DNA of 64,000 nt, taken from positions 28,260 through 92,259 of the forward strand of contig NZ_LJSD01000034.1 of NCBI RefSeq assembly GCF_001303895.1. The letters run 5' to 3'. The notes beneath the pieces are model-generated. The model was not told the DNA's origin. It saw only the letters and a program-made list of their open reading frames with translations, and ran no database searches. Source of the stretch: Mesorhizobium sp. 1M-11 (GTDB taxonomy: Bacteria > Pseudomonadota > Alphaproteobacteria > Rhizobiales > Rhizobiaceae). Shown piece after piece: positions 57,567 through 64,000 of the stretch (the first letter of the stretch is position 1; each line of letters begins with the position of its first letter). The translations under genes were made by a program, and so were the position numbers.

Positions 57567-58664
57567 TCAGGCACCGAGGCTGGCGGTCAACAGGATCAGC
57601 CCGAACAGGAAGACCAGCGCTGCACCGCCGATTTCGATGGCCGAATGGACCTGATTGCCGAGGCGGCCGTCGCCCGCAAGCGCCACTGCCCAATCCTTTG
57701 CCGTGACCGCCAGCGTTGCCAGGATGGAAACGGTGATCGCGGTGCCGACCGCCATTGCCAGCACTGACAGGATGCCGCCGGCCCACAGCCCGTTGAGGAA
57801 GGCGAAGGACAACACGATCAGCGCGCCGGAGCATGGGCGGATGCCGACGGCAGCGACGGCCGTCCAGGCCGTGCGCCAATCGAAGCGATCGCCGGAAAGC
57901 AGGGTCGGGTCCGGCGCGTGCGAATGGCCGCAGGTTTCACAGACTTCACCGTGACCGTGATGGTGATCGTGGTGATCATGCGCATGATGTTCGTGGGCAT
58001 GATGATTGTGATGATCGTGCGCGGCATGGTCATGAGTGTGGGCGGAATGGGCATGGCCACCATGTGGGTGGCCGGCATGTGCGGCCGAGAGGCTGTAGGC
58101 CGGTGCCACTCCAAGCAGACGCATCAGCGATGGACCGAGCTTGCGCCACAGCAGCCAGGCGCCAAAAGCCGTTACAAAGGCGTAGGAAGCAATCTCCAGG
58201 AACCAGGCCGTGTCGGTCATGGAGATGGAGGTGCCGCGCAGCACGAAATAAGCGAGCAGCATCACCACGATCGCTGTCAAAGCCTGCAGGAAAGCGGAGA
58301 TGAACGAGAGCAGGATGCCACGCCGCAGCGCCACCTCATTGGCCAGCATGTAGGAAGAAATCACCGCCTTGCCATGACCGGGGCCGGCGGCGTGGAAGAT
58401 GCCGTAGAGAAACGACAGGCCGATCAGCAGCCACAGCTTCGAGCCATCCTGCCGCATCTCTTTGATGGCGCCGGCAAGGGCATGGTAAAAACGCTGCTGA
58501 TGCAGGTTGACCCAGTTCAGGAAGCCCGCGAACAGGCCGGTGGTCGGCGTCATGGCATCATTGGTGCCGATGCCGAGCGAACTCTGCGCATGAGCATGGC
58601 CGGCCGCGGTGATGAAGGCGACGCCGAGCAGGCAGAAGATCAGGCGGGTCGTCGTCCTGTCCAT
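57567..58664 (-). CDS. NicO/RcnA-like nickel/cobalt transporter with His-rich loop
   Basis: A 365-residue polytopic membrane protein with an N-terminal signal. The family motifs FLYGIFHAAGPGHGKAVISSYML and GIRPCSGALIVLSFAF are clear. Between them a cytosolic or periplasmic loop (about residues 195-250) holds 25 His in ~55 residues plus CETCGHSHAPD, a probable metal-storage or sensing segment. The start at 58664 follows the DUF1007 stop by 4 bp. With DUF1007 this pair is often found in zinc or nickel regulons of rhizobia. Confidence 0.9.
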   Translation of the reverse strand: MDRTTTRLIFCLLGVAFITAAGHAHAQSSLGIGTNDAMTPTTGLFAGFLNWVNLHQQRFYHALAGAIKEMRQDGSKLWLLIGLSFLYGIFHAAGPGHGKAVISSYMLANEVALRRGILLSFISAFLQALTAIVVMLLAYFVLRGTSISMTDTAWFLEIASYAFVTAFGAWLLWRKLGPSLMRLLGVAPAYSLSAAHAGHPHGGHAHSAHTHDHAAHDHHNHHAHEHHAHDHHDHHHGHGEVCETCGHSHAPDPTLLSGDRFDWRTAWTAVAAVGIRPCSGALIVLSFAFLNGLWAGGILSVLAMAVGTAITVSILATLAVTAKDWAVALAGDGRLGNQVHSAIEIGGAALVFLFGLILLTASLGA

Positions 58665-58668
58665 CAAA

Positions 58669-59439
58669 TCACCCTTCCGTGCGGCAGTTCAGCTCGAGCT
58701 TGGTGGCGAATATCTTGCTCATGTCCGTGCCTGTCGGGTCGTTGAAGAAGGCCTCGGTGAGCGTTTTCTGGTTCTGGGCGATCGCCGTATCGGGATCGGG
58801 CCGCACCACCGCGCGTGCACACGAGGCCGGCAGATCCTTCACCGACAGGTTGGCGTCGTCGGTGAAATCGATGGCAGTGTAGAAAGTCGGGTCATAGACA
58901 CCGAGATCGATCTTGCCCTTCAGCTTGATCGGCTCCTGGGGCTGGTCCTCGAAAAGCACGATCAGCTGATTGTTGTCGAAGGAGGCGACGATTTCGGGCG
59001 GCGCCTTCATCTTGATGTCCTTGCCGTCGAGCGTGACCATCTGGAAATAATTGTATTCGGCAAGCGATGCCTTGATGGTGTTCGCCACTTCCTTCAGTTC
59101 GGCATCGTCCAGCTTCAGGTCGGAGTTCTTGTCGAACTCCATCAGCACGGTGGAGGAAAACAGCTCGTCGAAGCGCCATAGGTGGCGCAGTGCGGCGATG
59201 GACTGGTGGTCGGGAGAAAGCACGACGTCCAGGCGAGCTTCGGCAAAGACGTGCGGATGGACAAGCGCCGGCGTCGTGCCGGCGAGAAGCACGCCCAGAG
59301 CAATTCCAGCAAAAGTGCATAGCGGTTTTGCGTCCGGAATTGCGAAAGAACCAAGAGCTGGAGTGTTTCCGCGTTTCCGAAAAAACCGGAAACGCTCTGA
59401 AGTTGCGGCCATGGTGGCTGTCGATGCCCGAACGTGCAT
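58669..59439 (-). CDS. DUF1007 family periplasmic protein
   Basis: Periplasmic protein likely to bind metal and feed the NicO transporter encoded next to it. The family start HPHVFAEARLDVVLSPDHQ, with the His-Pro-His that becomes N-terminal after signal cleavage, is intact. LWRFDELFSSTVLMEFDKNSDLKLDDAEL resembles an EF-hand-like stretch. A palindromic repeat is inserted in frame within codons ~14-48, so the signal peptide now reads MHVRASTATMAAT, then repeat-derived residues (RFRFFRKRGNTPALGS...), then GVLLAGTTPALV. Removing it joins MAAT to GVLLAG and gives an ordinary signal. Confidence 0.88.
   Translation of the reverse strand: MHVRASTATMAATSERFRFFRKRGNTPALGSFAIPDAKPLCTFAGIALGVLLAGTTPALVHPHVFAEARLDVVLSPDHQSIAALRHLWRFDELFSSTVLMEFDKNSDLKLDDAELKEVANTIKASLAEYNYFQMVTLDGKDIKMKAPPEIVASFDNNQLIVLFEDQPQEPIKLKGKIDLGVYDPTFYTAIDFTDDANLSVKDLPASCARAVVRPDPDTAIAQNQKTLTEAFFNDPTGTDMSKIFATKLELNCRTEG
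59297..59398. repeat. RIME-like palindromic repeat, copy E (inside the DUF1007 gene)
   Basis: AGAGCAATTCCAGC...GGAATTGCG and GTGTTTCCGCG...CCGGAAACGCTCT match copy A closely. It is read through in frame in the minus-strand DUF1007 gene, in a different frame from that used in copy A. Confidence 0.87.
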
Positions 59440-59546
59440 GGCCGGTGGCGATTCCCCAGTGTTGATGCGGCCTGAGGGTTAGCAGAAACCGGGCGAAAAT
59501 GGGACCGAGCTACGAAAATGTTATCACATTTCCGGCGCGCAGGTCT

Positions 59547-60446
59547 TCACGACGTTTCGTGTGTCTTGAACCACTGCACCATGAAGTCGACGAAGACGCG
59601 CACTTTGGCGGGCAGATAGCGGCGGTGCGGATAGACGGCGAAGATGCCGCCGTTGAAGTCGATGCGGTCTTCCAGCAACGACACCAGCCGGCCGCTCTTG
59701 ATTTCGGGTGCGGCGATAAAATCGGGCAGCAGTGCAAAACCAAGTCCGTCCAGCGCGGCCATGCGGGTGGTGATCGGGCTGTTGACCATCATCGGGCCGC
59801 TGATCGGAATGCTGGTGATGTCGCCATCATCGTCGCGGAACGGCCAGTTCGACGCCCAGCGGCCATTTGTGTCGACCACACAGGGCATATGCGCCAGGTC
59901 CTGCGGGCGGGTCGGTTTGCCGTATTTGGCGATCAGTTCGTGCGAACCGCACAGCTTGAGCGAGAAGGGGGCCAGCTTGCGGGCGATCAGCGAGGAGTTT
60001 TCCAGCCGGGTGATGCGGATGGCCAGATCGAAACCTTCCTCGACCAGATCGACGAAACGGTCGTCGAGATGCACTTCCAGCGAAACGTCCGGATATTGCT
60101 TGGCGAAGTCGATCATGGATTGACCAACCGCCGCATCGGCCATGGTGCGCGGCGCGGTCAGCTTGATCCTGCCACGCACGTCGCCGGAACTGTCACGCAC
60201 CGCATCGGACAGGCTGTCGATCTCGCGCACGATCTCGGAAGCGCGACGATAGTAAGTGTGACCTGCTTCCGTCAGCGAGAACTGGCGCGTGGTACGGTTG
60301 AGCAGCAGCGCACCGAGTTCGTCTTCCAGCTCGCGCACATATTTGGAAAGCAGCGCCTTGGAGCGGCCGATCTTGCGCCCGGCTGCCGAAAAGCCTTCCG
60401 CCTCGACCACGTCGATAAAGGCGCGCATCCGGGTGAGGGTGTCCAT
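59547..60446 (-). CDS. LysR family transcriptional regulator
   Basis: A 299-residue LTTR. The winged HTH is at the N-terminus (MDTLTRMRAFIDVVEAEGFSAAGRKIGRSKALLSKYVRELEDELGA), followed by the periplasmic-binding-like effector domain (IKLTAPRTMADAAVGQSM, EGFDLAIRITRLENSS, LDGLGFALLPDFIAA). The ATG at 60446 is the family start. It ends the run and lies 4 bp downstream of the amidase gene on the same strand, an arrangement that suggests co-transcription. Its ligand is unknown. Confidence 0.93.
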   Translation of the reverse strand: MDTLTRMRAFIDVVEAEGFSAAGRKIGRSKALLSKYVRELEDELGALLLNRTTRQFSLTEAGHTYYRRASEIVREIDSLSDAVRDSSGDVRGRIKLTAPRTMADAAVGQSMIDFAKQYPDVSLEVHLDDRFVDLVEEGFDLAIRITRLENSSLIARKLAPFSLKLCGSHELIAKYGKPTRPQDLAHMPCVVDTNGRWASNWPFRDDDGDITSIPISGPMMVNSPITTRMAALDGLGFALLPDFIAAPEIKSGRLVSLLEDRIDFNGGIFAVYPHRRYLPAKVRVFVDFMVQWFKTHETS

Positions 60447-60450
60447 GGCG

Positions 60451-61644
60451 TCAGGCCTTTCCGGTCGTTTCGAGAATGCGCCGCCCAAGTCGGATCAAGG
60501 CAAGGTCGCTGCCGGCCGGGCCGAGCAGGGAAATGCCGAAGGGCGCGCCATCGACCATGCCCAGCGGCAAGGTCAGTTGCGGGAAGCCGGAGAGGCCGGA
60601 CAGGCAGAGCAGATGCAGGGCGCGCTCGCGATAGGTCTGGGTTTCCTCGAAGCTCGAGGCGGCGAGCGGCGCCGCGCCCGGCACCGTCGGCAAAACGAGA
60701 ATGCCGTCATCGCCGAGGCGGTCGGCCAATTCAGTACGGAATGCATTTCGATGCGCGGTTTCTTTCTTTACCGTCGCAGCGTCGATGCTGGCTCCGAAGG
60801 CAAAACGTTCCTTTACCCCGGGACCGAGACGTCGATCTTTTTCGGATATCCAGGCACCGTGCGAGTCCCAGGCTTCATGCGCCTGCAGCTTGCGGAAACA
60901 CCAGTAGAGTTCATCGAGACCGTGGGTGAGGGCAGGGGCGTCCTGTGGCTTGCCCAGAACAGGCGCGATTGCCCCGATCATGCGGCGATACTCCTCTGCC
61001 TCGGCTTTACCGAGCAGGAGGACATCGAGGGTCGAGAGACGAAATGCGCGTGAGGGGAGCGCTGCATTGCTTGCTCCGAACAGCAGTTGCGCCACCTTCT
61101 CGTAGATATGGATATCCCTGGCGAACCAGCCGAAGGTGTCGAAGCTTGGGGCCAGCGGCATGGTGCCTTGCAAGGAGATCGCGCCGTGCGTGGTGCGCAG
61201 GCCGACCAGGCCGCAGAAGCTGGCCGGAGCGCGGATCGACCCGCCGGTGTCGGAGCCCGTGGCGATGTCGGCGAGCCCGCCCGCAACCGCTGCGGCCGAA
61301 CCGGATGAGGAACCGCCGGTGACGCGGTCCGGTGCCGCTGGGTTCACGGGATGCGGAAGGTGGGCGTTCTGTCCCATCAGCGAGAAGGCGAGTTCATCGG
61401 TCTGCGTCTTGCCGACGAATCGCGCACCGGCGTCGAGCAGCCTCTGCACCGTTGGCGCCGTCGAAGGCGCCGGTTGGCCGGTTTCCGCCCTGTCCGGATT
61501 GCCGCAGCCGGTGACATAACCGGCAACGTCGAAAATATCCTTAACCGCCAGCGTCAGTCCGGCCAACGGTCCGGATTGTGCATGGGAAACAGGGGCTTGG
61601 CTGAGATCGAGGAAGGCGTTGAAGCGGTCGTTCTGCTGGGGCAT
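60451..61644 (-). CDS. Amidase signature family protein
   Basis: A 397-residue hydrolase of the amidase-signature family. The Ser-cisSer-Lys triad is visible: Lys in LAVKDIFDVAG, cis-Ser in GGSSSGSAAAVAGGLADIATG, nucleophile Ser in GSDTGGSIRAPASFCG. Substrate is unknown. It is shorter than GatA and lacks its C-terminal part, so it is not the tRNA amidotransferase subunit. The LysR gene lies 4 bp after it on the same strand. Confidence 0.9.
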   Translation of the reverse strand: MPQQNDRFNAFLDLSQAPVSHAQSGPLAGLTLAVKDIFDVAGYVTGCGNPDRAETGQPAPSTAPTVQRLLDAGARFVGKTQTDELAFSLMGQNAHLPHPVNPAAPDRVTGGSSSGSAAAVAGGLADIATGSDTGGSIRAPASFCGLVGLRTTHGAISLQGTMPLAPSFDTFGWFARDIHIYEKVAQLLFGASNAALPSRAFRLSTLDVLLLGKAEAEEYRRMIGAIAPVLGKPQDAPALTHGLDELYWCFRKLQAHEAWDSHGAWISEKDRRLGPGVKERFAFGASIDAATVKKETAHRNAFRTELADRLGDDGILVLPTVPGAAPLAASSFEETQTYRERALHLLCLSGLSGFPQLTLPLGMVDGAPFGISLLGPAGSDLALIRLGRRILETTGKA

Positions 61645-61689
61645 CGTTCAATATCTGGATACGGTGCGTCCACAGTCGTTCGACAGCGG

Positions 61690-62176
61690 ATTTTTTTCAA
61701 GCCGGGGTTCGATTTTAATTGATTGTGAAAGCATGCGCGCCTATATCGCGCTTGCCCAAAGTCGCACGTGCCTGTGGGCGTCCCCCGACCCTCGAATGGC
61801 GAGGATATCGGGACGGTACCCGGGAAGTAACGAGCCCGGTCGGTTCAGCGGCCAACCGCCGATCCGAGGACGTCTTGAAGCAACGACGGTGCGGGCCTTT
61901 CTGGTGTTTTCCGGTTGTCCATAGACCGGGGTTACTGAAGAGGCACACCCTCATTGCCGGCAGTGCGGTTGGGAACTCCCATCCAAGCCAAGGCAGACAA
62001 AGCGGATCGTAGCCGGGCAAGGCTAGGTCCATCGCCGCGAGACGGCTTTCAATGGCTCCGGGGTCTCCACCGGCTGGTGCTATTGGATTTTCGTCCCGCC
62101 TTTGTTTGACCGCGTGTTCGCGAGGCCGAAGCCCGCGTTACGCACCTTTGCACGTGCCGCGAGGCGCGATGGAGAG
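61690..62176 (+). promoter_or_regulatory. speF-type leader RNA of the ornithine decarboxylase gene
   Basis: The 536-bp gap upstream of the decarboxylase is far longer than other leaders here. The speF motif (Rfam), a long structured leader upstream of ornithine decarboxylase in alphaproteobacteria, is expected at this place. Hairpins visible include CCTCG/CGAGG (61790-61804) and CCGGG/CCCGG (61820-61839). Two overlapping open frames cross it (from TTG 61719 and ATG 61733, the latter ending FLVFSGCP at 61924). The Shine-Dalgarno GGAGAG is at 62171-62176. Family match is from gene context and length, not from a covariance search. Confidence 0.6.
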
Positions 62177-62180
62177 TCCT

Positions 62181-63314
62181 ATGGCTACGCAACGTGTTCT
62201 CGACTTCCTCGCCACCCGACGTCCGGAAGGCCCTTGCCTTGTCGTCGACCTCGACGTCGTGCGCGACAATTTCCGCGCCTTCGAGAAGGCGCTGCCCGAT
62301 TCCAAGATCTATTACGCGGTGAAAGCAAACCCGGCGCCGGAAATCCTGCGCCTGCTTGCTGCGATGGGTTCGTCCTTCGACACCGCGTCGGTTGCCGAGG
62401 TCGAGATGGCGCTGGACGCGGGTGCAACCGCGGACCGCATCTCCTTCGGCAACACCATCAAGAAGGAGCGCGATATCGCCCGGGCCTATGCGCTCGGTAT
62501 CCGTCTCTACGCCGTCGACAGCGTCGAAGAGGTAGAGAAGGTTTCGCGCGCCGCTCCAGGCGCTCGCGTGTTCTGCCGCGTGCTGACCGACGGCGAAGGC
62601 GCCGAATGGCCGCTGTCGCGCAAATTCGGCTGCGTGCCGGCGATGGCCGTCGACGTCCTGCGCCATGCCAGGAAGCTCGGCCTCGATGCCTATGGCGTGT
62701 CGTTCCACGTCGGTTCGCAGCAGACCGACCTGACAGCTTGGGACCGTGCCTTGGCCGACGCCAAGCGCGTGTTCGCGACACTGGCCGAGGAAGGCATCGT
62801 GCTCAAGATGGTCAACATGGGCGGCGGTTTCCCGACCCGCTACCTGAAGGACGTGCCGGCGGCGCAGGCCTACGGCCAGGCGATCTTCGGTTCGCTGCGC
62901 AAGCACTTCGGCAACGACATCCCTGAAACCATCATCGAGCCGGGCCGCGGCATGGTGGGCAATGCTGGCGTCATCAAGTCGGAAGTCGTTCTGATCTCGA
63001 AGAAGGCGGACAACGACAATGTGCGCTGGGTCTATCTCGACATCGGCAAGTTCGGCGGTCTCGCCGAGACGATGGACGAGGCGATCCGCTACCCGATCGT
63101 GACCGCGCGTGACGAGGACGAAAAGGCACTCTGCGTGCTCGCCGGCCCGACCTGCGATTCTGCCGATGTGATGTACGAGAAGGCGCCGTACCCGCTACCG
63201 CTCTCGCTCACCATCGGCGACGAAGTGCTGATCGAGGGCACCGGCGCCTACACGACCACCTATTCGGCGGTCGCGTTCAACGGCTTCGAGCCCCTCCGAT
63301 CCTACGTGATCTGA
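62181..63314 (+). CDS. speF: Ornithine/lysine decarboxylase, fold-type III
   Basis: PLP enzyme that makes putrescine (or cadaverine), precursor of homospermidine. The ATG at 62181 gives 377 residues, as in rhizobial dual ornithine/lysine decarboxylases; frames open further upstream are not credible. Motifs are YYAVKANPAPEIL with the PLP Lys (about 49), SFGNTIKKERDI, SFHVGSQQTD with the PLP-stacking His, IIEPGRGMVG, and the catalytic CDSADV with active-site Cys and Asp. It acts with hss (37832-39277) in polyamine synthesis. Confidence 0.95.
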   Translation: MATQRVLDFLATRRPEGPCLVVDLDVVRDNFRAFEKALPDSKIYYAVKANPAPEILRLLAAMGSSFDTASVAEVEMALDAGATADRISFGNTIKKERDIARAYALGIRLYAVDSVEEVEKVSRAAPGARVFCRVLTDGEGAEWPLSRKFGCVPAMAVDVLRHARKLGLDAYGVSFHVGSQQTDLTAWDRALADAKRVFATLAEEGIVLKMVNMGGGFPTRYLKDVPAAQAYGQAIFGSLRKHFGNDIPETIIEPGRGMVGNAGVIKSEVVLISKKADNDNVRWVYLDIGKFGGLAETMDEAIRYPIVTARDEDEKALCVLAGPTCDSADVMYEKAPYPLPLSLTIGDEVLIEGTGAYTTTYSAVAFNGFEPLRSYVI

Positions 63315-63340
63315 CGGGCGAGAGCGCGTCAGATCACCCC
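63307..63340 (+). terminator. Hairpin across the decarboxylase stop
   Basis: GTGATCTGACG (from 63307) and CGTCAGATCAC (to 63340) form an 11-bp stem that includes the TGA stop codon. A second stem, CGCCGGTGC/GCACCGGCG, follows. There is no T tract. Confidence 0.55.
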
Positions 63341-63413
63341 GCTCGCCGGTGCACCTCGCACCGGCGGTGGGTTCGCTTGTGGAACAGACCTCCGCTTGTG
63401 AAGGATCGCGGAA

Positions 63414-63989
63414 ATGGACATTGCCAAAACCCTGCCGGCAGCCTTGCCTGCCATCATCATCACCGCCGAAACCGGTGCCGATATCGCGGCGCGTGAGGCG
63501 CTGCTCGACCGTGCCATGGGTGTGGGACGCAAGCGCAAATCGTCGGAAAAGCTGCGTCGCGGCCGCCGCCCGTCCGAGGGGCTGGCGTTTGTTGCGCGCA
63601 ACGAAGGCGGTGTTGTCGTCGGAACGGTGCGGTTGTGGGACGTGCGGCTGGGCGACCACGGTGGAGCCGCGCTGCTGCTAGGCCCGCTCGCTGTCGATCC
63701 GACGGTCAAGAGCGCAGGCATCGGTTCGGCGCTGATGCATCATGCCGTCGCTGAAGCGGCTCGCCTTGGCCACAGGGCGATCCTGTTGGTCGGCGATGCG
63801 CCTTATTATGCGCGTTTCGGCTTTTCGGCCGAGAAGACCGGCCGGTTGGCGATGCCTGGCCCCTATGAGCGCGATCGCCTCCTGGCGCTGGAACTGGCGC
63901 CAGGTGTGTTGGACGGCGCCCGGGGCACGTTGAAGGCTTCGGGGCGCAAGGCAGGCGAGCGCGCGGCGATGCGGGTCGCGGCGGCCTGA
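63414..63989 (+). CDS. GNAT family N-acetyltransferase
   Basis: A 191-residue acetyltransferase. The acetyl-CoA-binding loop is seen in LAVDPTVKSAGIGSALMHHAV (Q/R-x-x-G-x-G/A replaced by KSAGIG), with ILLVGDAPYYARFGFS as the following beta strand, typical of the YhbS-like group. It begins 99 bp after the decarboxylase, on the same strand. The substrate is unknown. Confidence 0.9.
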   Translation: MDIAKTLPAALPAIIITAETGADIAAREALLDRAMGVGRKRKSSEKLRRGRRPSEGLAFVARNEGGVVVGTVRLWDVRLGDHGGAALLLGPLAVDPTVKSAGIGSALMHHAVAEAARLGHRAILLVGDAPYYARFGFSAEKTGRLAMPGPYERDRLLALELAPGVLDGARGTLKASGRKAGERAAMRVAAA

Positions 63990-64000
63990 AACGGCGGGGG

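Noticed and set aside
62049..62906. A minus-strand frame of 285 codons over the decarboxylase
   Set aside because: It is the complement of the decarboxylase gene, which has clear PLP motifs and a good ribosome-binding site.

Overview
The window looks like chromosome of a rhizobial alphaproteobacterium (order Hyphomicrobiales), most like Mesorhizobium/Aminobacter-type Phyllobacteriaceae. The basis is gene content (CpdR, a Brucella-type Omp10 lipoprotein, homospermidine synthase, an ornithine decarboxylase with a long speF-type leader, a ROSE-like thermometer, an MmgR-like sRNA), high GC and RIME-like palindromic repeats. The genus is an inference from these families, not a database result.

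Region 1 (1-6750) is the right end of an integrative conjugative element. It holds trbJ (5' end outside the window), a frameshifted trbL, trbF, trbG, trbI, a DUF2274 gene, an excisionase-like HTH gene and a tyrosine integrase. The last 16 codons and stop of the integrase lie antisense inside tRNA-Val(GAC), the likely attachment site.

Region 2 (6750-16000) is core chromosome: cpdR, N-formylglutamate amidohydrolase, an MmgR/suhB-type sRNA, hisN, a lysophospholipase-like hydrolase, an hsp20 gene behind an RpoH-like promoter and ROSE thermometer, an MFS exporter, a LysE exporter, a PhzF protein and threonine aldolase.

Region 3 (16000-35300) has gltB-gltD, an SGNH protein, a lytic transglycosylase, galU, a beta-barrel outer-membrane protein, kdsD/kpsF, DUF4180, an SPFH-NfeD pair, ferrochelatase, a LysM-tailed 5'-nucleotidase and an Omp10 lipoprotein; much of it serves the envelope.

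Region 4 (35300-46000) has a galactitol-type PTS (IIC frameshifted, IIA, IIB), homospermidine synthase, a DUF3445-YciI pair, an S41-like protease, pabB-pabC and pepF.

Region 5 (46000-64000) has a sigma-54 response regulator, a DUF882 peptidase, eda, a phage-lysozyme-like muramidase, trhO, a TerB/DUF533 protein, a candidate CCUCCUCCC-type sRNA, a Kazal-type inhibitor overlapping an aminotransferase gene, a GNAT gene behind a 100-bp palindrome, a metal-handling cluster (CDF exporter, NicO, DUF1007), a LysR-amidase pair, ornithine/lysine decarboxylase and a second GNAT.

The most unusual signals are non-coding. Five copies of a ~103-bp palindromic repeat occur, two of them inserted in frame within the signal peptides of exported proteins and one touching a stop codon. 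The others are the 53.6-kb sRNA candidate, the integrase-tRNA overlap and the speF leader. I found no CRISPR array, insertion sequence or rRNA.
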